A stretch of DNA of 64,000 bases, from positions 1 through 64,000 of the forward strand of contig NZ_JNXT01000001.1 of assembly GCF_000716675.1 (NCBI RefSeq), given 5' to 3'. Below the pieces are notes generated by a model. The model was not told where the DNA came from. It searched no databases and saw only the letters and a list, made by a program, of their open reading frames with translations. The stretch is from Streptomyces alboflavus (GTDB lineage: Bacteria; Actinomycetota; Actinomycetes; Streptomycetales; Streptomycetaceae). Of this stretch, positions 33,605 to 42,098 are shown one piece after another. The translations under genes and the position numbers were made by a program. Every line of letters starts with the position of its first letter. Positions within the stretch are counted from its first letter, which is position 1.

Positions 33605-34777
33605 ATGCGAAGCAGCAGCGGCAGGAACAGCAGCGGAAACAACGGCGGGAGCCGTGGTGGCAACAGCGGCGGCCGCGGCAACAGCGGCGGTCGCCCCGGC
33701 GGTGGCGGTCGCGGGAACAGCGGTGGCGGCGGCCGCGGCGACTTCCGGGGTGCCGGTGGCGGTCGCGACGACCGGCAGGGCTCGGGCCGCCCCAGCAAGC
33801 CCCGCCCCGAGGAGCGGCGCTACGACGTGGGCCCCGGCGGCACCCAGGACGGCCCGAAGTCGGGTCGCGGCGCCTCGGCGCGCGGCGGTGCCAAGGGCGG
33901 CCCCAAGCGAGGCCAGGACCAGCGCGGCGGCGGTCGCGGCCGTCCGGCCCCGGCGTACTCGCGCGAGTACGAGACCCGGGCCGAGGAGCGCAACCGCGAG
34001 CGGTACGCGGGCAAGCCCAAGGTGAGCACGCCCAAGACCTTCCCGGGCGCCGAGCAGGAGGGCGAGCGGCTGCAGAAGATCCTCGCCCGCGCGGGCTACG
34101 GCTCGCGGCGCGCCTGCGAGGAGCTGGTCGACGAGGCCCGCGTCGAGGTCAACGGCGAGATCGTCATGGAGCAGGGCCTGCGCGTCGACCCGGACAAGGA
34201 CGAGATCAAGGTCGACGGCCTCACCGTGGCCACGCAGTCGTACCAGTTCTTCGCCCTGAACAAGCCCGCCGGTGTCGTCTCCACCATGGAGGACAACGAA
34301 GGACGCCAGTGCCTCGGCGACTACACGAACAACCGCGAGACGCGGCTGTTCCACGTCGGCCGGCTCGACACCGAGACCGAGGGCGTCATCCTGCTCACCA
34401 ACCACGGTGAGCTGGCGCACCGCCTGACCCACCCGAAGTACGGCGTGAAGAAGGTCTACCTCGCGCACATCGTCGGCCCCATCCCGCGCGACCTGGGCAA
34501 GCAGCTCAAGGACGGCATCCAGCTGGAGGACGGCTACGCCCGCGCGGACCACTTCCGCGTCGTCGAGCAGACCGGCAAGAACTACCTGGTCGAGGTGACC
34601 CTGCACGAGGGCCGCAAGCACATCGTGCGCCGCATGCTCGCCGAGGCCGGGTTCCCCGTCGACAAGCTGGTGCGCGTCGCCTTCGGCCCGATCACCCTCG
34701 GCGACCAGAAGTCGGGCTGGCTGCGCCGCCTGTCCAACACCGAGGTCGGCATGCTGATGAAGGAAGTCGACCTGTAG
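33605..34777 (+). CDS. rluB: 23S rRNA pseudouridine synthase, RluB/RsuA family
   Basis: 390 residues. Residues 1 to ~150 are a Gly/Asn/Arg/Ser-rich RGG tract (NNGGSRGGNSGGRGNSGG) and basic linker. The S4 domain (RLQKILARAGYGSRRACEEL) covers about 155-215, and the catalytic motif HVGRLDTETEGVILLTN holds Asp255, with YLVEVTLHEGRKHIVRRML further on. Family enzymes make one pseudouridine in 23S (RluB) or 16S (RsuA) rRNA; which one cannot be decided here. ATG chosen over the TTG one codon earlier. It follows scpB by 12 bp, the conserved scpA-scpB-rluB order. Confidence 0.93.
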   Translation: MRSSSGRNSSGNNGGSRGGNSGGRGNSGGRPGGGGRGNSGGGGRGDFRGAGGGRDDRQGSGRPSKPRPEERRYDVGPGGTQDGPKSGRGASARGGAKGGPKRGQDQRGGGRGRPAPAYSREYETRAEERNRERYAGKPKVSTPKTFPGAEQEGERLQKILARAGYGSRRACEELVDEARVEVNGEIVMEQGLRVDPDKDEIKVDGLTVATQSYQFFALNKPAGVVSTMEDNEGRQCLGDYTNNRETRLFHVGRLDTETEGVILLTNHGELAHRLTHPKYGVKKVYLAHIVGPIPRDLGKQLKDGIQLEDGYARADHFRVVEQTGKNYLVEVTLHEGRKHIVRRMLAEAGFPVDKLVRVAFGPITLGDQKSGWLRRLSNTEVGMLMKEVDL

Positions 34778-34796
34778 ACCTGCCTCAGGTCTTTGT
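34776..34796 (+). terminator. Possible small terminator after rluB
   Basis: AGACCTG (34776-34782) pairs with CAGGTCT (34786-34792) over the loop CCT, followed by TTTG. The stem is only 7 bp and overlaps the rluB stop codon, so termination is uncertain. Confidence 0.4.
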
Positions 34797-34900
34797 GCGT
34801 ACGTCGTCGGCCGCTCGCCCCCGGATCGGGTGCGGGCGGCCGCCGTCGTTCCCGGGTGGGCGCCCGGCTGCCGCGTCCGGCCGTCTGGGATGCTGTGCGG

Positions 34901-35650
34901 ATGATCGAAATCAGCGCGGCCGACCTGGGCTCCGTCGTCGCGGAACAGCCCGATCCGCTGGTCTTCGCCACGGTCTCGGGGGCGCATCTGTACGGGTTCC
35001 CGTCCCAGGACTCCGACGTGGACCTGCGCGGTGTCCATCTGCTGCCGGTGCGGGACCTGGTGGGGCTGCGGGAGCCGGAGGAGACGCGGTCGCGGATGGA
35101 GGTGCGCGACGGCGTCGAGACGGACCTCGTCACGCACGACCTCAGGAAGTTCGTACGACTGCTGCTGCGGCGCAACGGCTACGTCCTCGAGCAGCTGCTC
35201 TCGCCGCTCGTGGTGCATACGGGCGCGCTGCACGAGGAGCTGGCGGCGCTCGCGCCCGGCGTGCTCACCTCCCACCACGCGCACCACTACCGGGGCTTCG
35301 CGGCCACCCAGTGGAAGCTGTTCGGCAGGACCGGCGAGCTGAAGCCGCTCCTGTACACGTTCCGGGTGCTGCTCACCGGCATCCACCTGATGCGCACCGG
35401 CGAGGTCCAGGCCCACCTGCCCACGCTGCTCGACGAGGCGGGCGCCCCCGGCTATCTGCCCGAGCTGATCGCGGCGAAGCGCGAGGCCGAGCACGGTGGC
35501 GCCGACGTCGACCACGCGCGCGTGGCGGCCGACGTCGAGCGCCTGCACACCGCCCTGGACGAGGCCCAGGAGGCCTCAGACCTGCCGGACGCCCCCGTCG
35601 CGTACGACGCGCTGCACGACCTCGTCGTACGGGCCCGCCTCCAGGGCTGA
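34901..35650 (+). CDS. MNT-type nucleotidyltransferase (RlaP-like), first of a convergent pair
   Basis: 249 residues. The pol-beta-like nucleotidyltransferase motif is GAHLYGFPSQDSDVDLRGVH near residues 27-46, with the two catalytic Asp in SDVDLRG. The rest (ETDLVTHDLRKFVRLLLRRN, LYTFRVLLTGIHLMRTGE) is the helical body of the RlaP/YcgL-type family, which has been linked by genome context to RNA repair but has no settled substrate. No ribosome site precedes the ATG; GATGCT lies 6 nt upstream as a weak leaderless -10. Its last 75 bp overlap, on the other strand, the end of a second gene of the same fold. Confidence 0.86.
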   Translation: MIEISAADLGSVVAEQPDPLVFATVSGAHLYGFPSQDSDVDLRGVHLLPVRDLVGLREPEETRSRMEVRDGVETDLVTHDLRKFVRLLLRRNGYVLEQLLSPLVVHTGALHEELAALAPGVLTSHHAHHYRGFAATQWKLFGRTGELKPLLYTFRVLLTGIHLMRTGEVQAHLPTLLDEAGAPGYLPELIAAKREAEHGGADVDHARVAADVERLHTALDEAQEASDLPDAPVAYDALHDLVVRARLQG

Positions 35651-36367
35651 GGCCCGGCGAGCGCGGAACAGGAAGTCCTCGACGCGCCGCCGGTCCGGCT
35701 CGGGGGGCAGCGGGGTGCGGTCCGCCGCCGCGTCCGCCTCCGCCGCGAGCCGGGCCATCCACGCCTCCACCTCCGGCCAGCCGACCTCGCCGCGCTTGAC
35801 CGCGAGCAGCGGCTCGCGCCGGTTGCCGACGTCGATGGTCAGCTCACCCGTCAGGAGCAGGTCGCGGCAGCTCATCAGGAGGCGCAGCAGGTGCATGGCG
35901 TGCTTCCAGCGCGGGGCGCCGTGCGTGCGGACGTCGGCGTCGAGCTTCTTGCGCTGGCCGAGGGCGTACCGGGCGAAGGTCGCGTGGGCCTGGCGGGACA
36001 GGAAGGCCGCGCGCAGGGCGAGGAGTTCGCGGCCGGTGTCGGTGACGTGCTCGACGAGCGGGGAGTGCAGGCACTCCAGGACGTTCGGGTTGGCACGCAG
36101 GGCCAGCTCGCAGAACCGTTCCAGCTCCCAGCCGAACTGCTCGTCGGCGGGTCCTTCCACGTGCGTCGGCGGCTTCTCGAAGCGCCAGAACAGCGGGGTC
36201 GGCGCGAGGAACACCCCGCGCCGGTCCGTGTCGCTGCCTTCCGTGGCCAGGCCGAAGGCGCGCGAGCCCATGACGCAGGCGTACACCGTGTGGTCGCGCA
36301 CCAGGTCGTGCGGGTCGAGGGGGTCCTGGGGGACGTTGGAGACCTGGGGGAGCGGCGCCGGGTTCAT
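35576..36367 (-). CDS. MNT-type nucleotidyltransferase (RlaP-like), second of a convergent pair
   Basis: 263 residues. Catalytic motif GSRAFGLATEGSDTDRRGVF near residues 34-53, followed by helical segments ELERFCELALRANPNVLECL and RWKHAMHLLRLLMSCRDLL. Same superfamily as the plus-strand neighbour but clearly divergent from it. On the minus strand TACCCT lies 6 nt before the ATG at 36367, so the message is probably leaderless. The 3' ends of the pair overlap by 75 bp, meaning full-length transcripts would be complementary there. No RNA ligase, kinase or RtcB gene is nearby. Confidence 0.87.
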   Translation of the reverse strand: MNPAPLPQVSNVPQDPLDPHDLVRDHTVYACVMGSRAFGLATEGSDTDRRGVFLAPTPLFWRFEKPPTHVEGPADEQFGWELERFCELALRANPNVLECLHSPLVEHVTDTGRELLALRAAFLSRQAHATFARYALGQRKKLDADVRTHGAPRWKHAMHLLRLLMSCRDLLLTGELTIDVGNRREPLLAVKRGEVGWPEVEAWMARLAAEADAAADRTPLPPEPDRRRVEDFLFRARRASALEAGPYDEVVQRVVRDGGVRQV

Positions 36368-36388
36368 GCCCGGAGGGTACGGTCTCGG

Positions 36389-36856
36389 TCAGGTCAGCCT
36401 GATGGAATTTCCGGTGACGTCGATGCCGCGCGGCGGCAGCGGGCGCGGCGCGGGGCCGCCCGCGACCGACCCGTCCGCGACCCGGAACCGGCTGCCGTGG
36501 CAGGGACAGTTGACCGTGCCGTCGTCGACGTCGCGGACCGTGCACCCCGAGTGCGTGCAGACCGCCGAGAAGGCTTTGAAGTCGCCCTCGGCGGGCTGGG
36601 TGACCACGACCTTCTCGTCCTTGAAGACCTTGCCGCCGCCGACCGGTATGTCGGACGTCTTCGCGAGCACGGGCCCCTTGGGCGGCGCCCCGCCGTCCTT
36701 GCCCGGCGAGCCACCGGAGCGGGACGCGGCCGGGCTGCTCGGCGGCTCCGGGTCGGCGCCCTCGTCGCCGTACTTCGAGCACCCCGTGGCCGCGGCGGCG
36801 GCAAGGGCGCCCGCCGCCAGGGCCGTGCGCCGGGTGGGGCGCCCCTCGCCGCTCAC
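36389..36856 (-). CDS. Rieske [2Fe-2S] lipoprotein, Tat-exported
   Basis: 155 residues. N-terminus TRRTALAAGALAAAAATGC is a twin-arginine signal with a lipobox (ATGC). After a Pro/Ser/Gly linker comes a Rieske domain with CTHSGC and CPCHGSRF, supplying the two Cys and two His cluster ligands near residues 98-122. It should sit on the outer membrane face and pass electrons. The GTG start overlaps the stop of the preceding membrane protein by 4 bp, so the two are a unit. In Streptomyces such lone Rieske proteins lack a bc1 partner and their role is unclear. Confidence 0.91.
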   Translation of the reverse strand: MSGEGRPTRRTALAAGALAAAAATGCSKYGDEGADPEPPSSPAASRSGGSPGKDGGAPPKGPVLAKTSDIPVGGGKVFKDEKVVVTQPAEGDFKAFSAVCTHSGCTVRDVDDGTVNCPCHGSRFRVADGSVAGGPAPRPLPPRGIDVTGNSIRLT

Positions 36857-37446
36857 GTGCTCACCCCGAACGTACGGAAGAACCACAGCGCCGACGTCCA
36901 CCACACCACCGTGAGCACCGCGAAGACCAGCCCGCCCACCACCGGGAGCAGCCAGCCGGGCAGGCGCTCGACGCGGAGCAGCAGCATCTTGGCGCTGAAC
37001 GCCCCGAAGAAGAAGCAGCCGAGGGCGGAGTGCCACAGGACACGCGGGGTCGTCGTCTGATAGCCGAAGGCGTAGAGGCAGTGCACCGCGACCGGCACCG
37101 CCACCAGGAACGCGATCCGGCCCGACCACCGGTGCACCCCCGCCGACCAGGACGGCCCCGGCAGCTTGCCGTACACCATCAGGGCCGACACGACCTGGAG
37201 CACCGCGAAGCCGAGGGCCGTCGTCGCGAGCCAGGACTTCACGGCGCCCGTGCTGCTGAACCCCGCCAGGTTGAAGGCGGTGCCCTCCGGGTCGTGGACC
37301 TTGCCGTACGCCCCGAGGCCCACCGCGACCGCGGCGGCGACCAGGGCGGGCACCAGATAGCGGGCGGGGTGCGCGCGGGGCGGGCCGCCCGCGCCGGGAG
37401 GCACGGGGAAGCCGCCCTGGGTGGGGGCGTTCGGGTCGACGCTCAT
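36853..37446 (-). CDS. Multi-span membrane protein with conserved histidines (DUF6529-like)
   Basis: 197 residues with about five membrane segments after a Pro/Gly-rich N-terminal tail. Histidines lie in or beside the membrane in VHRWSGRIAFLV, AVHCLYAFGYQ and LWHSALGCFF, an arrangement suited to haem b coordination as in cytochrome b561 or ferric reductase-type proteins. That is inference. It is translationally coupled to the Rieske lipoprotein gene, which supports a small transmembrane electron-transfer module. I recall the family as DUF6529 but cannot confirm. Confidence 0.8.
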   Translation of the reverse strand: MSVDPNAPTQGGFPVPPGAGGPPRAHPARYLVPALVAAAVAVGLGAYGKVHDPEGTAFNLAGFSSTGAVKSWLATTALGFAVLQVVSALMVYGKLPGPSWSAGVHRWSGRIAFLVAVPVAVHCLYAFGYQTTTPRVLWHSALGCFFFGAFSAKMLLLRVERLPGWLLPVVGGLVFAVLTVVWWTSALWFFRTFGVST

Positions 37447-37514
37447 GAGGGCTCCCTGGGGACGCGGGGTCGCGTGCGGGCGCGGGGGGCGGCGGTCGGA
37501 GGGTGCGGGCGGGG

Positions 37515-38207
37515 TCAGGGCACCACGGGGCGTGCGGTGAGGCGGCCGCCGTCGGCGAGGGCGACGGCGCCGGTGTCCGGGTCGAGGCGGGGGGCCTGCG
37601 CGGGCTCGCCGTCGCGGGTGAGGATGCCGACCTGGCTGCCGTCGGCCTGGACGATCCAGCCGCCGTCGAGCTTCTCGCCGCGCACCTCGGTCGTGGCCCG
37701 GTACACCCCCGCGGGCTTGCCGGTCTTCGGGGCGGTGAACGCCCAGGTCCGCTTGCGGATCTCGACGGTGCCGCGGACCTTGTCGCCGACGATCCTGCCG
37801 TCCAGCTTCGCGCCGTGCTTGCCGGTCAGACGCATCGACCCGTCGTCCTCGACGTCGCCCTTGAGCCAGGACTCGGTGGCGCGGCCGTCGCAGAAGTACG
37901 CGACCGCCTCGCCGTCACGGAGCGTGATGGCGACCGAGGCCGAGTCGTCGTCGGTGCGGCCCGCGTACCGGGCGTCGGACGGGGGCCTCTTGGCGGGGGT
38001 GGCCGAGGGCGTGGGGGTGGTGGTGCGGGTGGGGCTCGGGCGGTCGCCCGGGGCGCTCGTGGTGGGTGACGCGGTGGGCTCGGAGGCGTCGGACGAGGTG
38101 TCCGAGTACGAAGAACTGCCCGTCCCCGACGTCGCGTTGACCGACAGCATGAACAGGGCGAGCACCAGCCCCGCGAGCAGCGTGAACAAGGGTCCTGAGC
38201 GCTTCAT
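37515..38207 (-). CDS. Secreted or membrane-anchored Thr/Pro-rich protein
   Basis: 230 residues. One N-terminal membrane segment (GPLFTLLAGLVLALFMLSVNA), then a Ser/Thr/Pro-rich stalk to about residue 75, then a beta-rich domain (SVAITLRDGEAVAYFCDGR, GTVEIRKRTWAFTAPK). The protein is likely exposed outside the cell. GGGGGG precedes the ATG at 38207; upstream in-frame codons are non-coding in character. No known family recognised; similar proteins occur in Streptomyces as hypothetical proteins. It is 68 bp upstream of the membrane-Rieske pair on the same strand and may be part of that unit. Confidence 0.75.
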   Translation of the reverse strand: MKRSGPLFTLLAGLVLALFMLSVNATSGTGSSSYSDTSSDASEPTASPTTSAPGDRPSPTRTTTPTPSATPAKRPPSDARYAGRTDDDSASVAITLRDGEAVAYFCDGRATESWLKGDVEDDGSMRLTGKHGAKLDGRIVGDKVRGTVEIRKRTWAFTAPKTGKPAGVYRATTEVRGEKLDGGWIVQADGSQVGILTRDGEPAQAPRLDPDTGAVALADGGRLTARPVVP

Positions 38208-38422
38208 ACGTGCCCCCCGAGGCGCGTGGCCTGACCCTCCATGCAAGCCGACCCGCACCCCGGCGTCCAGAGGCGCACGGAGGCTGTGCGCCCGTGGTGC
38301 GGGTGGGGCTCGCGCCGGTTGCGCCAAGTGGCGGAGGACGTCGCCCCGGGTGACATTGGCAGGGTCCGGGGCCCCTGCCCCCGCGGGCGGGGCCCGGCCA
38401 CGAACCGAAAGGCAGTACGACC

Positions 38423-38845
38423 ATGGCGGGTAACGATCTGGGCGGTCTTCTCGGCGGCCTCCTCGGCGGCGGCCAGCAGGGCGGGGCCGCGTCCGGAGGC
38501 GGCGCCAATATCCTCGGCGCGCTGCTCGGCGCGTTGATGAGCAAGGGCGGCGGCGGAAGCAACCCGCTGGGCGGGCTCCTGGAGGGCCTGACCAAGGCCG
38601 GGCTCACCGACCAGACCCAGTCGTGGGTGGGCCCCGGCGAGAACCAGCCGGTGACCGGCGACCAGGTGCGCCAGGCGGTGCCCGACGACGCGCTCCGGCA
38701 GGCCGCCGAGCAGGCGGGCGTCTCGCCCGAGCAGGCCGCGGACCAGATCGCCCAGGTCCTTCCGGGGGCCGTCGACAAGCTGACGCCGAACGGCCAGGTG
38801 CCGTCCGAGTCCCTGGAGGACATCATCCGGCAGCAGAACCTCTGA
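38423..38845 (+). CDS. YidB-like (DUF937) protein
   Basis: 140 residues. Gly/Leu-rich N-terminus with GGLLGGLLGG and NILGALLGALMS, then NPLGGLLEGLTKAGL and a C-terminal helical part ending LTPNGQVPSESLEDIIRQ, which is the YidB family pattern. Function of YidB is unknown. ATG with GAAAGG upstream. It diverges from the secreted Thr/Pro-rich protein gene with 215 bp between. Confidence 0.85.
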   Translation: MAGNDLGGLLGGLLGGGQQGGAASGGGANILGALLGALMSKGGGGSNPLGGLLEGLTKAGLTDQTQSWVGPGENQPVTGDQVRQAVPDDALRQAAEQAGVSPEQAADQIAQVLPGAVDKLTPNGQVPSESLEDIIRQQNL

Positions 38846-38999
38846 CGCGGTCCGTCGGCGCGGCCCCGCCGCGGTCCGGCGGCGCGCGGCGACCGTCTCG
38901 GCAGGCGGGCGCCGCGCACGCGTGCCCTGGGCGCTGACTACCCTGGTCACGCAGACAGCGGGACAGCACGACGGATGTACGCGAGCGAGGAGCAGCACG

Positions 39000-39362
39000 G
39001 TGGCGGTACGAGCGGTGCGGGGCGCCGTCCAACTGGAGCGGGACGCGGCCGACCACATGAGTGAGCAGGTCGGCGCGCTGCTCACCACCGTCCTTGAGCG
39101 GAACGGCCTGACCGTCGACGACCTGATCTCCATCTGGTTCACGGCCACCACCGACCTGCACAGCGACTTCCCGGCCGCCGCGGCCCGCGAGCTCGGCCTC
39201 GCCGACGTGCCGCTGATCTGCGCCCAGGAACTCGACATCGACGGGGCCATGCCGCGCGTCGTGCGGATCCTCGCCCACGTCGAATCCGACCGGCCGAGGT
39301 CCGAGATCGCGCACGTCTACCTCGGCGCGGCCGCCGCACTCCGCAAGGACATCGCCCAGTGA
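39000..39362 (+). CDS. aroH: Chorismate mutase, AroH type
   Basis: 120 residues, the size of the Bacillus AroH trimeric class. N-terminal VRAVRGAVQLERD carries the Arg used in the active site, then LISIWFTATTDLHSDFPAAA and the PRVVRILAHVESD segment. It converts chorismate to prephenate. AGGAG lies 7 nt before the GTG. Its stop overlaps the start of the prephenate dehydrogenase gene (GTGA), so two consecutive steps of tyrosine synthesis are translationally coupled. Confidence 0.94.
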   Translation: MAVRAVRGAVQLERDAADHMSEQVGALLTTVLERNGLTVDDLISIWFTATTDLHSDFPAAAARELGLADVPLICAQELDIDGAMPRVVRILAHVESDRPRSEIAHVYLGAAAALRKDIAQ

Positions 39363-40444
39363 GAAGCGCCCTCGTCATCGGCACCGGCCTCATCGGCACC
39401 TCCGCCGCCCAGGCCCTGGCCCGCCGCGGCGTCACCGTCCACCTCGCCGACCACGACCCCGAGCAGGCGCGCACCGCGGCCGCGCTCGGGGCGGGCACCA
39501 GCGAGCCGCCGGCCGGACCCGTCGACCTGTGCGTGGTCGCCGTGCCGCCCGCACACGTCGCCGCCACCCTCGCCGAGGAGATGCGGCGCGGATCCGCCCG
39601 TGGCTACCTCGACGTGGCCAGCGTCAAGGGCGGCCCGCGCCGCGAGCTGGAGTCCCTCGGCCTCGACCTCGCGCCGTACATCGGCACGCACCCGATGTCG
39701 GGCCGGGAGCGCAGCGGGCCCCTCGCGGCCTCCGCCGACCTCTTCGAGGGGCGGCCGTGGGTCCTGACGCCGACGCGGGACACCGACACCGAGGTCCTGA
39801 ACCTCGCCCTGGAACTGGTCGCCCTCTGCCGGGCCGTGCCCGTCGTCATGGACGCCGACGCCCACGACCGGGCGGTCGCGCTCGTCTCGCACATGCCGCA
39901 CCTCGTCGCCAGCATGGTCGCGGCCCGTCTGGAGAACGCGGAGGAGGCGGCGGTACGCCTCTGCGGCCAGGGCATCCGTGACGTCACCCGCATCGCGGCC
40001 TCCGACCCGCGGATGTGGATCGACATCCTGTCCGCGAACCCGGGACCGGTGGCCGACCTGCTCGCGGAGCTCGCCACCGACCTCGACGAGGCGGTGACCG
40101 CGCTGCGCGGCCTGCAGTCCGCCGACGAGTCCAAGCGGCAGGGCGGCGTCACCGGCGTCGAGGGAGTGCTGCGGCGCGGCAACGCGGGCCAGGCCCGCGT
40201 CCCCGGCAAGCACGGCTCCGCACCCGCCGTGTACGAGATCGTGGCCGTCCTCATCGACGACCAGCCCGGCCAGCTCGCCCGGATCTTCGCCGACGCGGAG
40301 CGGGCCGGAGTGAACGTCGAGGACGTCCGCATCGAGCACGCCACCGGCCAGCAGGCGGGCCTCGTCCAGCTCATGGTCGAGCCGCAGGCGGCGCCGGGGC
40401 TCGCGGCGGGGCTGCGGGAGCGCGGCTGGTCGCTGCGGCAGTGA
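39359..40444 (+). CDS. tyrA: Prephenate dehydrogenase
   Basis: 361 residues. NAD-binding motif VIGTGLIGTSAAQALA at the N-terminus, catalytic-region GTHPMSGRERSGP near residue 110 and SHMPHLVASMVAA near 182. A C-terminal ACT domain (EIVAVLIDDQPGQLARIFAD) from about residue 292 suggests feedback by tyrosine or phenylalanine. GTG start overlaps the aroH stop. Makes 4-hydroxyphenylpyruvate from prephenate. Confidence 0.95.
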   Translation: MRSALVIGTGLIGTSAAQALARRGVTVHLADHDPEQARTAAALGAGTSEPPAGPVDLCVVAVPPAHVAATLAEEMRRGSARGYLDVASVKGGPRRELESLGLDLAPYIGTHPMSGRERSGPLAASADLFEGRPWVLTPTRDTDTEVLNLALELVALCRAVPVVMDADAHDRAVALVSHMPHLVASMVAARLENAEEAAVRLCGQGIRDVTRIAASDPRMWIDILSANPGPVADLLAELATDLDEAVTALRGLQSADESKRQGGVTGVEGVLRRGNAGQARVPGKHGSAPAVYEIVAVLIDDQPGQLARIFADAERAGVNVEDVRIEHATGQQAGLVQLMVEPQAAPGLAAGLRERGWSLRQ

Positions 40445-40487
40445 GCTGAGGCGGCGGGCCGGGGGAGCGGTGCGCCGAGAGCGGGGG

Positions 40488-40555
40488 CGGCGGGCGGCCT
40501 CGGCCCGGCGCCGGGAAGGGACGGCGGGCGGCCTTCGCCCGGCACCGGGAAGGGG
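40488..40555 (+). repeat. 34-bp tandem duplication
   Basis: 40488-40521 and 40522-40555 are two head-to-tail copies identical at 30 of 34 positions, in the 196-bp gap between tyrA and cmk. Each copy contains CGGCGGGCGGCC and CCGGGAAGGG. Confidence 0.85.
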
Positions 40556-40640
40556 CCCACTCCGGAGCCAGTAACCTTGTGCGGGGCGCCGAGCAGGCGG
40601 CCCACCCCGTCCCCCGCACCGAGAAAGGTGTCCGCTCCCC

Positions 40641-41345
40641 GTGGAATCCGTGGAAAAGACCGCCGCCGCAGGCCCGGCCCCCGTGATCGTCGCCATCGAC
40701 GGGCCCTCCGGCACGGGGAAGTCCAGCACGTCCAAGGCCGTCGCGGCCCAGCTCGGCCTGAGCTACCTGGACACCGGCGCCCAGTACCGGGCGATCACGT
40801 GGTGGATGGTGGCGGGCGGCATCGACCTCACGGACCCGTCCGCGATCGCCGCCGCGGCCGGCAAGCCGGAGATCGTCTCGGGCACCGACCCGTCGGCCCC
40901 GACCATCACCGTCGACGGCACGGACGTCGCGGGCCCGATCCGTACCCCCGAGGTCACCTCCAAGGTGAGCGCGGTCAGCGCCGTGCCCGAGGTCCGCACC
41001 CGGATCACCGAGCTGCAGCGCTCGATCGCCGCCGCGGCCGAGCTCGGCATCGTCGTCGAGGGCCGGGACATCGGCACCACCGTGCTGCCCGACGCCGACC
41101 TCAAGATCTTCCTGACGGCGTCCCCGGAGGCCCGCGCCGCCCGCCGCTCCGGCGAGCTGAAGGGCGCCGACGTCGCCACCACCCGCGAGGCCCTCATCAA
41201 GCGGGACGCCGCCGACTCCAGCCGCAAGACCTCGCCGCTCGCCAAGGCGGCCGACGCCGTCGAGGTGGACACCACCGAGCTCACGCTGCAGCAGGTCATC
41301 GAGTGCGTCGTCACGCTCGTCGAGGAGAAGCGGGCCGGGAAGTGA
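40641..41345 (+). CDS. cmk: (d)CMP kinase
   Basis: 234 residues. P-loop AIDGPSGTGKSSTSK near residues 19-33, YLDTGAQYRAITW near 45, and VVEGRDIGTTVLPDADLKIF near 137, all diagnostic for bacterial cytidylate kinase, which phosphorylates CMP and dCMP. GTG start with GAGAAAGG 12 nt upstream. Its stop overlaps the acyltransferase start (GTGA). cmk-plsC-der order is conserved in actinobacteria. Confidence 0.95.
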   Translation: MESVEKTAAAGPAPVIVAIDGPSGTGKSSTSKAVAAQLGLSYLDTGAQYRAITWWMVAGGIDLTDPSAIAAAAGKPEIVSGTDPSAPTITVDGTDVAGPIRTPEVTSKVSAVSAVPEVRTRITELQRSIAAAAELGIVVEGRDIGTTVLPDADLKIFLTASPEARAARRSGELKGADVATTREALIKRDAADSSRKTSPLAKAADAVEVDTTELTLQQVIECVVTLVEEKRAGK

Positions 41346-42025
41346 GTCCGGCCGCATCGACGCCCGGGGCGCCCGCCCCGCGCGTCACCCCCTCCGAGCG
41401 CGGCGCCGACGTCGGCCGCCGCATCGGCGTGGGCCTCATGTACGGCCTGTGGAAGCCCCGCGTCCTGGGCTCCTGGCGGGTCCCCGCGACCGGCCCGGTG
41501 ATCCTCGCCGTGAACCACTCGCACAACGTCGACGGCCCCATGGTCATGGGCGTGGCGCCCCGGCCGACGCACTTCCTGATCAAGAAGGAAGCGTTCGTCG
41601 GGCCGCTCGGACCGTTCCTGCGGGGCATCGGCCAGCTCCAGGTCGACCGGACCACCGCCGACCGCACGGCCATCACGGACGCGCTGGCCGTCCTCGACCA
41701 GGGCGGGGTTCTCGGGATCTTCCCCGAGGGCACCCGGGGCGACGGCGACTTCGCCTCGCTGCGCGCGGGCCTCGCGTACTTCGCGGTGCGCTCCGGGGCG
41801 CCGATCGTGCCCGTCGCCGTCCTCGGCAGCACGGAGCGGCGCGGACGGCTGGTCAAGCAGTTGCCGCCGCTGCGCAGCCGCGTCGACGTCGTCTTCGGCG
41901 ACCCGTTCGACGCGGGTGACGGCAGCGGGCGGCGTACGCGCAAGGCGCTGGACGAGGCGACCGTGCGCATCCAGGGACAGCTCACCGCCCACCTGGAGAA
42001 CGCCAGGCGCCTCACCGGGCGCTGA
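41342..42025 (+). CDS. plsC: 1-acyl-sn-glycerol-3-phosphate acyltransferase (PlsC family)
   Basis: 227 residues. The HX4D motif is NHSHNVDGP near residue 58 and the substrate-binding FPEGTRGDGDF near 127, with PIVPVAVLGSTE near 160. The family adds the second acyl chain to lysophosphatidate in membrane lipid synthesis; acceptor specificity cannot be read here. GTG start coupled to cmk. A short gap of 73 bp separates it from der. Confidence 0.92.
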   Translation: MSPAASTPGAPAPRVTPSERGADVGRRIGVGLMYGLWKPRVLGSWRVPATGPVILAVNHSHNVDGPMVMGVAPRPTHFLIKKEAFVGPLGPFLRGIGQLQVDRTTADRTAITDALAVLDQGGVLGIFPEGTRGDGDFASLRAGLAYFAVRSGAPIVPVAVLGSTERRGRLVKQLPPLRSRVDVVFGDPFDAGDGSGRRTRKALDEATVRIQGQLTAHLENARRLTGR

Positions 42026-42098
42026 GTAAGACTTTCAGTAGTGGCCCGGCGCGCGCCGGACCACCGATCACCACGATGAACGACGAGGTACGGACTTC

